A stretch of 64,000 nt of DNA from the NCBI RefSeq assembly GCF_032854445.1, contig NC_088301.1, positions 30,300,402 to 30,364,401 of the forward strand, given 5' to 3'. This DNA comes from Liolophura sinensis. Its lineage: Eukaryota; Mollusca; Polyplacophora; Chitonida; Chitonidae. A model generated the notes under the pieces. It was not told the origin of the DNA. It worked only from the letters and a program-made list of their open reading frames with translations, and made no database searches. This document shows, one piece after another, positions 54,201-61,323 of the stretch (position 1 is its first letter; the number at the start of each line of letters is the position of its first letter). The translations under genes and the position numbers were made by a program.

Positions 54201-57200
54201 AATTTCGCCCATGACTTTTACTTTTTTGGGCAAAAATTTAGATGGCTGACTATAGTCTTTAACTTGGCTTGGTATATTTCAGTTGTTTGATACTCTTAAA
54301 AAGAAGCCAGTGTTGAAGTACATGTTAGGTGATTTGCCCGAGGCTTCTGCACACAGGCTCTTCTCCACAGCTCAAACCCAGATCTGGGCCATACAGGGTA
54401 AGTACTACAACAACCTACCAGTTTACTGCATTGTTTCACTGGTTACATAAAAGCACATGCAAGACCCTGAAAATAGCCAACCTCATATTTCACACACAGC
54501 TGTTTGATTTATGCCAGAGTTTCTGGCTTCAGCGATATGCTTGTAAGATGATGCTTGAGGCTTTTTCCCAGTTCAGTAGCTTTATAGGGTGAAGCTTGTT
54601 TTGTGTTTCTGATAATGTGATACTACTGTAAGAGAGCATTATAAATAAGATAACACTGGGATTGTTCTACCAGAAAAGGGGGCCTCCGTGGCTCAGTCGG
54701 TTAAAGCGCTAGCGCAGCGTAATGACCCAGGAGTCTCTCACCAATGCGGTCGATGTGAGTTCAAGTCCAGCTCATGCTGGCTTCCTCTTTGGCCGTACGT
54801 GAGAAGGTCTGCCAGCAACCTGCGGATGGTCGTGGGTTTTCCCCCGGGCTCTGCCCGGTTTCCACCCACCATAATGCTGGCCGCCGTCGTATAAGTGAAA
54901 TATTCTTGAGTACGGCGTAAAACACCAATCAAAAAAATAAAAAAATCTACCAGAAAAGATGTTGGGCGTGACATAAACACGGAGAATCAGTCTTGATAGT
55001 TTTGCTGTAAGTGGAGTTACTCGTGGCAACCTCCACATTCTTGACAGTATAACATGTCATTCATGGTTATCACGTCAGATCCTGCTCATTTCGGATTGGT
55101 GAGCGTTTTACAGCAAAGAGGTGCTGCTCACATAGGATTGGCTAGTGTTTTATAGAAAGAAGGTCCTGCTCACATCAGATTGGCTAGCGTTTTACAGCAA
55201 AGAGGTGCTGCTCACATCGGATTGGCTAGTGTTTTATAGCAAGAAGGTCCTGCTCACATCAGATTGGCTAGTGTTTTATAGCAAGAAGGTCCTGCTCACA
55301 TCAGATTGGCAGTTTTTCATGTCTCAGCTGAGGCATGATTGTTTCCTATGTCTGGTTTCATCATCCCAAGTCCAAGTTTAGTCTTATCAGGGAAACCTTA
55401 CAAACTACGTGTATAATACTACAAACAAGTGTTTTATCCTGTGTTTAGCACTGGCAGCTATTGTAGCCAATTCGTACTCAGAAGATTTGTATGGTGTCGT
55501 CCAGAAGTCCCTTCCAGACATTCTTCGCTCTCTGCTCAACTTACAAGAGGTAAGAATTGTCCACTCTCTGCTCAACTTACAAGAAGTAAGAATAGTTCAC
55601 TCTGTGCTCAACTTACAAGAAGTAAGAATAGTTCACTCTGTGCTCAACTTACAAGAAGTAAGAATAGTTCACTCTCTGCTGAACATACAAGAAGTATGAA
55701 TAGTCCACTCTCTGCTTAACTTACAAGAAGTAAGAATAGTCCACTCTCTGCTCAACTTACAAGAAGTAAGAATAGTCCACTCTCTGCTCAACTTACAAGG
55801 TATGAATAGTCCACTCTCTGCTCAACTTACAAGAAGTATGAATAGTCCACTCTCTGCTCAACTTACAAGAAGTAAGAATAGTCCACTCTCTGCTCAACTT
55901 ACAAGAAGTATGAATAGTCCACTCTCTGCTTAACTTACAAGAAGTAAGAATAGTCCACTCTCTGCTCAACTTACAAGAAGTATGAATAGTCCACTCTCTG
56001 CTTAACTTACAAGAAGTAAGAATAGTTCTCTCTCTGCTTAACTTACAAGAAGTAAGAATAGTTCACTCCCTGCTCAACTTACAAGGTATGAATAGTCCAC
56101 TCTCTGCTCAACTTACAAGGTATGAATAGTCCACTCTCTGCTTAACTTACAAGAAGTAAGAATAGTCCACTCTCTGCTCAACTTACAAGGTATGAATAGT
56201 CCACTCTCTGCTCAACTTACAAGAAGTAAGAATAGTCCACTCTCTGCTCAACTTACAAGAAGTATGAATAGTCCACTCTCTGCTTAACTTACAAGAAGTA
56301 AGAATAGTTCTCTCTCTGCTTAACTTACAAGAAGTAAGAATAGTCCACTCTCTTAACAGTGAAAAGTTTAGATAAATATCAGGAGAGGTATCTTGAATAT
56401 GCCCTACAGGCATATTAAGTACTGTAAATTACAAAATTTATGACAGCCTGTTGTGTTATGGAATCAGTGTTAAGGTACATATTAGGGTGGTTTTTCAAAA
56501 AGTACTGCATGTATAGAGCTGGGGTCTTGTACACATGTAAAGCAGAATAATACCTGTGAAACCACGTAAAAAGAGAAGGATGTTTCATTCTTGGGACACA
56601 CAGGGTACATGTAAATTAATGTAAAGCACAAACTTCATGGCTTAATTTCTTGTGTATTAGAATGCATTAAGGTAGGTAAATATCTTGATCACATTTTTCT
56701 GTCTGAAAAAGTTTTACTTCATTGGCTACTTTTCCAAGGTAGCCTTTTACTCAGATAGGTAATGAAGGCCCTGTATATATCATGTTAAACTTCAACATTA
56801 CTTTGCGAGCCTCTCACCAATGCTTCCTGTCAGGCCATACATGGGAAGTCTGTCAGCAACCTGCGGATCGTCGTGGGTTTCCACCCACCATAATGTTGGC
56901 TGTCGTCGTATAAGTGAAATATTCTTGAGTACAGCGTAAAACACCAATCAATTAAATAAATAAATAAATCAACATTACTTTTCTAAAAATTTCAAATATT
57001 CATTTCAAGACATGCTGAGAGTATGTGTTACGGTTTGTCAGATACCTATAAAGGTACATGGACTGGTATTTCATCCTAAAAATTAAGTTAAGTTCGCATG
57101 AAAGAGTGCAAAAAGTTTGTTGCAAATAAGGTCTTTGATATTTTTGTCCATTTTCTTTGAAAGAGAAAAAGAAAGTTGAAAATTATTTTGTATGGAGGGT

Positions 57201-59343
57201 ATTTGGGACCACCTATTGGTATGTATTGTTTTTGCATAATAATGTTATAAATGAGGATGTAACACATGTTTAATAAGTATATTTGTGCTAGAATTTGGTA
57301 TTTTCAGCTAGCTTGTATGTTCAAACTGGATTTTGATCATGTTTATATTTTTAATATATTGATAAATATTATCATAATTCATATTAGATGCATGTGTTCA
57401 GATATAAACAACAAATTTACTTTCAAATAAATTTATTAGACATGCAGCATATCTTTATTTAGAATATCATTATGCAGAGATGATATATACCAAGAGGTTG
57501 TCCCAAATTCACGGCATACCATATACTCAAATTCTCTTTTCTCCTGAAAGAAAAGTCAGTAAAAAATATTAAGGATCATAAGTTGTTAGACTCTAGCGTC
57601 TGATTTGGGAATCACTTTCATGTTTTCTTTCCCTTTAAGACAAACCAAAATTCTTTCGTGTACAGAATTGTAATGTATTAGAGTGGAAAGCTACTTCAGA
57701 TTTAATCTTTCAATACAGATCACTGCACCTTTGATGACACTATACATGTCTGTAACCTTCAGGAAGCTTACTAACTAATAACTCTAACTTTTCTCAATAG
57801 AATGTAGAAAAGCACTTTAAGCTGGCGCCTGTGGTTGGAAGACGTGCGCAGAACTCGTGTGCGCCCAGTGACATTGGACTGAGGCACTCCCTGAGGACAT
57901 CCCTCAAGATGAGCTTATATAGAATTATCAACACTTTTGGAAGTCATTTAAGGTAATATTCTGAGAGATAAGTATGCCAGTCTGTTGTTAAAATAGGTCT
58001 GTATTTGATGTCTTGGTTCTTAGGGAGGATTTATCGTAATGACATGGGAGCGGTGTATAATGAACTATGATTGCAAAACAGACCCAAAAGGTATCACTGC
58101 CCAGACTGTGTAAATTGTAAATGGTAAGATCAAAAGTTCTGGATGGGCAGATAACTCTGCAGTTACATGGTTATATATGTACTTGACTAGCATTTACCTG
58201 TCACCTGTGTGGACAAATGTTTGCAGCTGTTGTGATGATGGCTTTTGAAAAGATTAGGATAAGATAAGATAAGATTATTAGTGAAACTACAGTGTGCACC
58301 AGTAGATTGTGTATACCATTAAAGGGAAGTCAATCTTGTAACTTGTAAAACAGTTGTGCCCTCCACCTACTGGAATTATAGTGCCGCCTATGATGATATG
58401 TGACCTAATATGTTATTGTTATGTTATACTATTGAAATCACTGGTATTGTTATTCATATAGGTTGAAGGCACTGCTGTTTTAGGACTTGCAGGATTTGCA
58501 TACCCATACACATGCCTAGCAAACAAACACACATGCGTGAAAAACTTACTTCTTTTCTCCTTTACTACTAATTTAGAAGTTTCGTGGGGCAGTGCATCCA
58601 GCATTTCGATGATGAATTCAGCCCTGCTAGCTGCTCATAGACGTATAAGTTTGGAACATTATGCATTAACCACAAAATCAATGGGAAGAAGACATTTTTT
58701 TTAAAAAAACAGATCCATGTACTGTTTAATGAACCCTGATGCAGTCACAAATACCACTCTGTGGCTGATTATTTCCCCTTACTACAGCATAAAGTATGCA
58801 TGCAGAATATTGTCTATGCCATTTATTCAGGCACACAAAAGTTATGTACAAAAGATGCATTTGGCCATTATGTATACTAAAATACAAATGCTAATCTAGA
58901 TGTGAAGTTTGGTCAAAATTTGTTTAAAACTACAAGATTAGCTCTCCATACATTAGAAATCCACCCAAACAAAATGCCAAGGGCCATAACTCTGGAAGTA
59001 ATTGCTGTATCCCAACGCAAATTTTACATGTCGCTCAACTTGTAGCCACACAAACATCTGTGAAGATTAAAACCAATGCGTTGAGAAATATAGGAGGAGA
59101 TTAGTGCTTAAAATGATCACTGATAAAAAGATACGGACAAGCTAATCGCTATACATCATTATATTTTTAGGTTTCTTGATTCAACCTCAACATTATATTG
59201 CAGAACTGGTGTTAAGCCATAATCATTCATTCATTCTTGGTTTAATAGGTATAATGATAGTAGACTTTTACGTTTACAGTGAAATAAAGCTGGCACCAGA
59301 GCATGGCAAGAGACTCAAGTTTTTCATGGATTACAAAGAGTAA
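36208..59343 (+). CDS. NDC1: NDC1 / TMEM48 transmembrane nucleoporin, complete, 17 exons
   Basis: Join 36208-36240, 39370-39490, 40386-40487, 41086-41257, 42193-42316, 44760-44871, 46766-46814, 47331-47463, 48267-48359, 48977-49058, 50358-50501, 50928-50981, 52858-52913, 54283-54397, 55449-55549, 57801-57952, 59280-59343: 1,707 nt, 568 residues. Every junction is GT/AG with matching phase. NDC1 is an integral membrane protein of the pore membrane that anchors the nuclear pore complex; its partners in vertebrates include Aladin (AAAS) and NUP35/NUP53. Hydrophobic segments in exons 2, 3, 4, 5, 6 and 8 fit the six N-terminal membrane spans. HPIQW (45-49) and GGHPHNW (341-347) match human NDC1, as do LYGVVQKSLPDILRSLLNLQ in the cytosolic C-terminal domain and a C-terminus HGKRLKFFMDYKE. 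The human protein is 674 residues; the shortfall is mostly in the low-complexity linker (exons 11-13). Introns hold many SINEs and minisatellites. Confidence 0.96.
36488..37091. mobile_element. TIR element family D, copy 1 (NDC1 intron 1)
   Basis: Both ends carry the near-palindrome AGTCCATTTAGATGGACT (36490-36507 and about 37071-37088), and the DNA between (about 600 bp) has no long frame. The interior GGCACGAATTTCAAACTCCC, TTATGGCAATCTAACTCACC and GTGGACCTCATTGAGATC recurs inverted at 43050-43375. Confidence 0.75.
37267..37512 (+). mobile_element. tRNA-derived SINE with head, old copy
   Basis: Diverged full-length copy: GGCTTCTGTGGCTTATTGGT (box A region), CACCAATGGGATGGCTAG, CGTACATGGGAAGATCTACC, CATAATCCTGGTGGCTGTCA and AAACACCCGTCAAATAAATA. 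Confidence 0.88.
37513..38022. other. NDC1 intron 1, unique part
   Basis: Nothing recognised. Confidence 0.7.
38023..38075 (-). mobile_element. SINE 3'-tail fragment
   Basis: TATTTATTTACTTATTTGAT, TGGTGTTTCACACCGTAG and AAAGAATATTGCAC. Confidence 0.8.
38215..38479 (-). mobile_element. Full-length tRNA-derived SINE, - orientation, with TSD
   Basis: Complete copy on the - strand from the tRNA-like head (complement of GGGGCCTCCGTGGCTCAGTC at the right end) to the AAAT tail. It includes box A TGGCTCAGTCGG and box B-like GTGAGTTCAAGTCCAG on the - strand. It is flanked by the 13-bp direct repeat TGTTTCAATATAT at 38202-38214 and 38480-38492, which marks retrotransposition. Confidence 0.97.
38493..39369. 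other. NDC1 intron 1, 3' part
   Basis: Nothing recognised apart from the acceptor CATGTTTGCAG at the end. Confidence 0.7.
39370..39490 (+). CDS. NDC1: NDC1 exon 2
   Basis: Acceptor GTTTGCAG, donor TATCAG|GTATTT, phase 0 in and 1 out. Residues 12-51: VYHWRIGASVVWTVLSVPAF ... LHPIQWIS, first membrane span plus the HPIQW motif. Confidence 0.97.
39690..40066. mobile_element. Palindromic MITE-like element family B, copy 2
   Basis: Right arm GCTAGTGGTGGCAGTCATGT, ATAGAGAGTGGCACGTGCAC, TGTAAGGAGCATG; left arm around CTTACATCACTGCCACTAAT. Its right half aligns in the same orientation with 22300-22388. It lies in NDC1 intron 2. Confidence 0.7.
40180..40275 (-). mobile_element. SINE fragment, - orientation
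   Basis: TTTATTTATTTGGTTC, CTCAAGAATATTTCTCTCAT and ACTATGGTGGCAGGAAACTG. Diverged. Confidence 0.82.
40386..40487 (+). CDS. NDC1: NDC1 exon 3
   Basis: Acceptor AATTTTCAG, donor TTTACAG|GTAGTA, phase 1 in and out. Residues 52-85 include the second membrane span (WGTMVTVMIILGGVSVY). Confidence 0.95.
40488..41085. other. NDC1 intron 3
   Basis: AT-rich, ending in a strong TCTTTCTCTCCCCTCACCCAG tract. Nothing else recognised. Confidence 0.8.
41086..41257 (+). CDS. NDC1: NDC1 exon 4
   Basis: Acceptor CACCCAG, donor GAAAG|GTAAGT, phase 1 in, 2 out. Residues 86-142 (VVADVPLTRLAALGRLVKVP and onward) with the third membrane span around HGAVFSLASGMIAWSCTGL. Confidence 0.97.
41289..41348. repeat. 20-bp triplicate
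   Basis: Three tandem copies of CCAATAGGGCTGTGTGCCTA just inside NDC1 intron 4. Confidence 0.95.
41349..42192. other. NDC1 intron 4
   Basis: Holds a degenerate SINE at 41925-42112. Otherwise unique AT-rich sequence. Confidence 0.8.
41925..42112 (+). mobile_element. tRNA-derived SINE, degenerate
   Basis: GTCGCTGTGAGTTCAAATCT (box B region), AGCTCATGCTGGCTTTCTCT, CACTGTAATGTTGGCTGCC and an AAAATAAATAC tail. Confidence 0.85.
42193..42316 (+). CDS. NDC1: NDC1 exon 5
   Basis: Acceptor TTTCTTTCAG, donor TTACAG|GTTTGA, phase 2 in, 0 out. Residues 143-184 with the fourth membrane span (HVFVVCHGLLVGFMFHLLF) and FVQFPLLQ. Confidence 0.95.
43050..43375 (-). mobile_element. TIR element family D, copy 2 (inverted, degenerate)
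   Basis: On the - strand it reads AGTCCATCCACATGGACTTC, GGCGTGGATTTCAAACTCCT, CTTATGGCAATCTAACTCAC and TTCATTGAGATTGGTCCC, matching the element at 36488-37091 in the same order. Confidence 0.7.
43837..43880. repeat. Short near-perfect inverted repeat
   Basis: CGACGCTGATTGGTTG and CAACCAATCAGCATCG are complementary over 16 bp with one mismatch, with a 12-bp loop. Each arm carries a CCAAT core. Confidence 0.9.
44080..44590. repeat. 36-38-bp minisatellite, about 13 units
   Basis: Two subunit types alternate: GATGCTGTGACTGGGTGGTT plus TATGCTGTCAATTCTTAG (38 bp), and GTGCTGTGACTGGGTGGTTT plus ATGCTGTCTTGTTGCG (36 bp). It ends 170 bp before exon 6. Confidence 0.95.
44760..44871 (+). CDS. NDC1: NDC1 exon 6
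   Basis: Acceptor CTTCTCAG|CAG, donor CTACTGG|GTAAGA, phase 0 in and 1 out. Residues 185-221 (QAKFFQVKSNLWPMMEKSLL, then FVNVLFYLLYFLLG), fifth membrane span. The acceptor is a NAGNAG tandem (CAGCAG), so the first Gln may be optional. Confidence 0.95.
44872..46454. other. NDC1 intron 6
   Basis: Unique AT-rich sequence, then a SINE. The frame reading on from exon 6 to 45113 is intron read-through. Confidence 0.8.
46455..46613 (+). mobile_element. tRNA-derived SINE, 5'-truncated, upstream of exon 7
   Basis: Well preserved from CTCCGGCCGTACGTGGGATG to CACCAATCAAATAAATAAAT. It ends 152 bp before exon 7. Confidence 0.95.
46766..46814 (+). CDS. NDC1: NDC1 exon 7 (49 nt)
   Basis: Acceptor TATTTGCAG, donor GCAAG|GTATAT, phase 1 in, 2 out. 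Encodes GHIPRHWFLRNLYLEA, matching human GYIPKAWI. The length is not divisible by three, so skipping would shift the frame. Confidence 0.94.
46846..46950 (-). mobile_element. SINE 3' fragment, - orientation, downstream of exon 7
   Basis: A (TTTA)n run, TTGATCGGTGTTTTACGCCG, TACTCAAGAATATTTCACTT and GAGGAAACTGGGCGGAGCC. Only 31 bp after exon 7 and inverted relative to the copy upstream. Confidence 0.93.
46951..47330. other. NDC1 intron 7, 3' part
   Basis: Unique sequence ending in the acceptor TGTCTGTTGTAG. Confidence 0.8.
47331..47463 (+). CDS. NDC1: NDC1 exon 8
   Basis: Acceptor GTTGTAG, donor ACTGAG|GTAAGG, phase 2 in, 0 out. Residues 238-282 (PEPALNTIFGMMDLGLLWQV and onward), sixth membrane span around SGTLVHALLSYATFLFKVY. 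Confidence 0.96.
47464..48266. other. NDC1 intron 8
   Basis: Contains a poly(G)/poly(T) tract near 47500-47530 and a SINE at 47878-48035. Confidence 0.8.
47878..48035 (-). mobile_element. tRNA-derived SINE, - orientation
   Basis: TATTTATTTATTTATTTGAT, GTTTTATGCCGTACTCAAGA, GCATTATGGTGGGAGGAAAC and CATCTGCAGGTTGCTGCAG. Confidence 0.94.
48267..48359 (+). CDS. NDC1: NDC1 exon 9
   Basis: Acceptor TTATTTCCAG, donor GTAAAG|GTATGC, phase 0 both sides. Residues 283-313, PFVFPVETMYEEYKNKCLHN and onward, matching the human HVFPVQPPFAEG region. Confidence 0.94.
48505..48780 (+). mobile_element. Full-length tRNA-derived SINE, + orientation
   Basis: Starts GGGGGCCTCCGTGGCTCAGG. Box A is TGGCTCAGGTGG and the box B-like sequence is GTGAGTTCAAGTCCAG. 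The complete body ends in AATAAATAAAATAAATAAAT. NDC1 intron 9, sense. Confidence 0.97.
48977..49058 (+). CDS. NDC1: NDC1 exon 10
   Basis: Acceptor ATTAACAG, donor CAGCCAG|GTTTGT, phase 0 in, 1 out. Residues 314-340, YLGFLDLHLLTKHTPNRRRQ LFTLSQP, closely matching human [20 protein letters not shown]. Confidence 0.97.
49059..50357. other. NDC1 intron 10
   Basis: Contains the SINE at 49605-49770. The - strand frames 49465-49758 and 49595-49840 arise from SINE sequence. Confidence 0.8.
49605..49770 (+). mobile_element. tRNA-derived SINE, 5'-truncated
   Basis: GTACATGGGAAGGTCTGACA, AACCTGCGGATGATCGTGGG, CATAATGCTGGCCGTTGGCG and CACCAATCAAATGAGTAAAT. Confidence 0.93.
50358..50501 (+). CDS. NDC1: NDC1 exon 11
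   Basis: Acceptor TTCACCAG, donor TCCAAGG|GTATAT, phase 1 both sides. Starts GGHPHNWNSVYRACILEIDS (human GGHPHNWTAISRECL), then a Ser/Asn-rich linker. Confidence 0.97.
50928..50981 (+). CDS. NDC1: NDC1 exon 12
   Basis: 54 nt, acceptor TTGTTTCAG, donor GTCACAG|GTCAGA, phase 1 both sides. Encodes GALGVSSLTFRGSGPSVT in the poorly conserved linker, so supported mainly by phase and splice signals. It could be skipped without a frameshift. Confidence 0.8.
51383..51599 (+). mobile_element. MITE-like element family A, copy 3
   Basis: Left arm ATTTACCTTTTCGCAAAAGA and right arm TGAAGGTTGAAGAATTACAG. The core GTCAGTTTCAGGGCTTGCAA, AAAGTATAATTTTATCAG and GTAATGCCTTCAGAATATGC is close to copy 1. Confidence 0.78.
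52267..52297. repeat. (TA)n microsatellite
   Basis: Imperfect TA run. Confidence 0.9.
52858..52913 (+). CDS. NDC1: NDC1 exon 13
   Basis: Acceptor TTTGTTTCAG, donor AAAAAG|GTAAGT, phase 1 in, 0 out. Encodes DTSSIKQQQNPPQEDPLKK in the linker. Confidence 0.85.
53222..53585. repeat. 25-27-bp minisatellite, about 14 units
   Basis: Units of CTAAGCCGTGAGTTGGCTAT plus ATACACC. Shorter 25-bp forms read GGCTATACACC or GAATATACACC. Confidence 0.96.
53935..54045 (+). mobile_element. SINE relic
   Basis: CTGTGGATGGTCATGGGTTT, CCCCAGGTTCTTCCCAGTTT, CATTATGCTGTCTGTCATCG and TATAAGTGG, followed by non-SINE sequence. Confidence 0.8.
54283..54397 (+). CDS. NDC1: NDC1 exon 14
   Basis: Acceptor GTATATTTCAG, donor ATACAGG|GTAAGT, phase 0 in, 1 out. 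Residues 426-463 (LFDTLKKKPVLKYMLGDLPE, then AQTQIWAIQ), the start of the conserved C-terminal domain. Confidence 0.96.
54679..54945 (+). mobile_element. Full-length tRNA-derived SINE with 13-bp TSD
   Basis: Complete copy: GGGGCCTCCGTGGCTCAGTC head, box A TGGCTCAGTCGG, box B-like GTGAGTTCAAGTCCAG, full body and A-rich tail. The direct repeat TCTACCAGAAAAG flanks it at 54666-54678 and 54946-54958. Little diverged, so among the youngest copies here. Confidence 0.98.
55076..55312. repeat. 42-bp minisatellite, about 5.5 units
   Basis: Units of AAGGTCCTGCTCACATCAGA plus TTGGCTAGTGTTTTATAGCA plus AG. NDC1 intron 14. Confidence 0.95.
55449..55549 (+). CDS. NDC1: NDC1 exon 15
   Basis: Acceptor CTGTGTTTAG, donor CAAGAG|GTAAGA, phase 1 in, 0 out. 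Residues 464-497, ALAAIVANSYSEDLYGVVQK, then SLPDILRSLLNLQE, close to the human segment ending LLTLQE. Its last 21 nt and the donor are the founder of the array that follows. Confidence 0.95.
55529..56355 (+). repeat. 36-bp array amplifying the NDC1 exon 15 splice donor
   Basis: About 23 units of CTCTGCTCAACTTACAAGAA plus GTAAGAATAGTCCA. The first unit is the genuine end of exon 15 plus its donor. About 13 further units keep an exact GTAAGA; others have GTATGA, four of them in a form shortened by about 3 nt that reads CAAGGTATGA. Because 36 is divisible by three, exon 15's frame stays open through three further GTAAGA units, to TGA at 55697-55699. Confidence 0.97.
56356..57800. other. NDC1 intron 15, remainder
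   Basis: Contains a segment at 56470-56560 resembling 16790-16870, and a SINE at 56805-56968. Otherwise AT-rich unique sequence. Confidence 0.8.
56805..56968 (+). mobile_element. tRNA-derived SINE, internally deleted
   Basis: CGAGCCTCTCACCAATGC joins directly to CTTCCTGTCAGGCCATACAT, so the box B region is lost. GTCGTGGGTTTCCACCCACC lacks the CGGGCTCTGCC block. Then a complete 3' end and tail. Confidence 0.93.
57801..57952 (+). CDS. NDC1: NDC1 exon 16
   Basis: Acceptor TTCTCAATAG, donor TTTAAG|GTAATA, phase 0 in, 2 out. Residues 498-547: NVEKHFKLAPVVGRR, then LRHSLRTSLKMSLYRIINTF, matching human RASLKTAIYRITTTFGEHL. Confidence 0.97.
57953..59279. other. NDC1 intron 16
   Basis: AT-rich. Short frames at 58419-58604 (-) and 58717-58899 (+) are not recognised. 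Confidence 0.8.
59280..59343 (+). CDS. NDC1: NDC1 exon 17 (terminal)
   Basis: Acceptor CGTTTACAG, phase 2 in, stop TAA at 59341-59343. Encodes SEIKLAPEHGKRLKFFMDYK E, matching the human C-terminus (EHQKRLQQFLEFKE). Confidence 0.95.
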
Positions 59344-60690
59344 ACGGTGCAGTGGCATGACAGAATTTCAGCTACCCTGGACGTGTGATTCAGCCTGACA
59401 TAATCAGTCTGTCTGGACACTGGTATCCACCATGGATGTGCGACTGCTACATTCTGCCTTATGATTTTGGCTAAAGACATAATTCATTGTTGATATCCAA
59501 AACTGTGTTGTTACAAACATCTGGACTTTAATGGGGATGCCAGGCAGTAGGATCTTGACGCCATTGTATTGACGTCAAACGTTTGTTTCCTAGCACATTA
59601 TTATGGTGTCAGAATGAAGATAGAATGACCTTACAATAGAAACCACATTGTAACATTGTGGACGCTGTGCTAAAATCCTGTTTTGATGTAACAATTGCTC
59701 CAGGTCCTGCTTCAAACTAGCGCCACCTCACAGGATTAAACAACATGCTGCCTCGCCATTACTGGTGATTGATTGATTTACGTAAACCCAGGTGGTAATA
59801 CAGGTACAGAAGATGGGAGATCATCGGCTTTGTTTTGGTTAGTAAGATAAGGCATAGCAGGTTGAGCACAGAATTCGACACACCTATGTATAAACTCCTG
59901 CAATGGTTTTAGGTAGGGTGAATGATGTTAGGTTTCTCTACAAAGTGTGACGATAGAGCAAAGCAGGTGGGGATTATGTAGACCGTTAACAAAACCATCT
60001 CCTGCCACTCTGTCCAGACCTCCACTACATTCTTTTTAAGTATTACAGTATATTACAAAAATATTAGTGTTGGTCTTGCATTTTGTGGTTTCTCCTCATG
60101 AAACCTCATGCATTCCAAGTATTAGACTTGGACTAAAAACAACCTGTTTGTTTATATTTCAAAGTATCTGAAACCTTTATAGTGAGTCTCGGTCTCAAAC
60201 CATGTAATGTGTGTATTAAACACTTCTACAAGTAGGCGGTTTTAGGTTCCTCTCTGAGTGTAATGACCGGCTCTGGTCTGGGCAAGCTTGGGTTTGGCAA
60301 CTGTGATGCCATGTCTGATGTGTGCTGCTTAATAAAAAATGAAGGTGCAATGCGCATGATTTAATACTGTGCCTTCTGCAGTATTTGCATTATGGTGCTA
60401 TTTAAGGTGTAAAAATTTACACATGTGAAAATACCACGTAGTGGTTCTGTTTTTATAGCATTGCAAAACAGAACGAAAACAGTGCCACATAAATGAATTA
60501 AATTATTTACATAGACTGTACAAAAAAAGAAAAAAAAAGTCAAGCTTCATCTTGTTGACTTGTCATGGAGGCAGTTACAAAATTCTCTTTGTGCTGCATC
60601 ACATAATCACTGATCAAGAACTGAACCCTTCACTTCACAACCTATTTTTATGGTGTTTCTCAAAATAAACTCAGTTTAACAATCTTTCTG
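59344..60690 (+). other. NDC1: Probable NDC1 3' UTR
   Basis: Non-coding after the stop codon. Possible poly(A) signals AATAAA at 60331-60336 and 60664-60669. No other gene seen. Confidence 0.5.
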
Positions 60691-61323
60691 TGTTTCCTGA
60701 TTATGTATACTTGTAGTAAGTATTAACGACATACCCAATCAGGAGCCTCATCTTTCAAAGCTACAACGCTGTAGGCCAAGCGCATGTAGCATAGTAATGT
60801 ATCTATTGTATGGTGCAACCATGCTTGCAAGATGAGGAATAGCAGAACAAACTAGCCAAGTCGTTTATAGGCGCAGTATAGATACGCCCGTCCTGCGTAG
60901 AGCTAGCATCGGCCCCTGCAACTCGATCAAGCTGGAGACGAGAGTAATGCCAGATATTAAGGAGCTAGTCATGTGTCCTTGTCCAGACAAGGATATCCCA
61001 AAAAGTAGCCGGAAATTTATTACTTTTGATAATAACTTATTTATTATCGTCCTGCCGTTACGAAAATACCGATTCACGTATGGTTATAAAATTTGATGAA
61101 TTTCACCGTCTTCAGTCCACATGACACCTAATGAAAATGAACATGTGGACAAATTTGGTTCCTTATAGATCTTGTGAACACAACTTCTCCAAGACTGTTA
61201 CGTATGAAGTTTGCGTTGTTAAATGAAAGGTGGTCGGTCTTATCAGTGTGTGTGAAGAGGAAGAGGACGTTGCACTTTAATTCATCGTGTCACATTTTTG
61301 GGAGATCTACAAGTATTTCACTA
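60691..61323. other. No gene recognised
   Basis: Intergenic. The - strand frame 60865-61077 is not recognised. Confidence 0.4.

Larger units (their letters stand above)
52914..54282. other. NDC1 intron 13
   Basis: Contains the 25-27-bp array at 53222-53585 and a SINE relic at 53935-54045. Confidence 0.8.

Noticed and set aside
54738-55038. Minus-strand frames of 80-88 codons shared among several places (also 46402-46671, 48565-48756, 49465-49840, 29594-29785)
   Set aside because: All are translations of the SINE complement (reading like GVLRRTQEYFTYTTAASIMV), not a gene family.
55145-55381. 78-codon frame reading a repeated LLTSDWL motif
   Set aside because: It is the 42-bp (14-codon) minisatellite in NDC1 intron 14.
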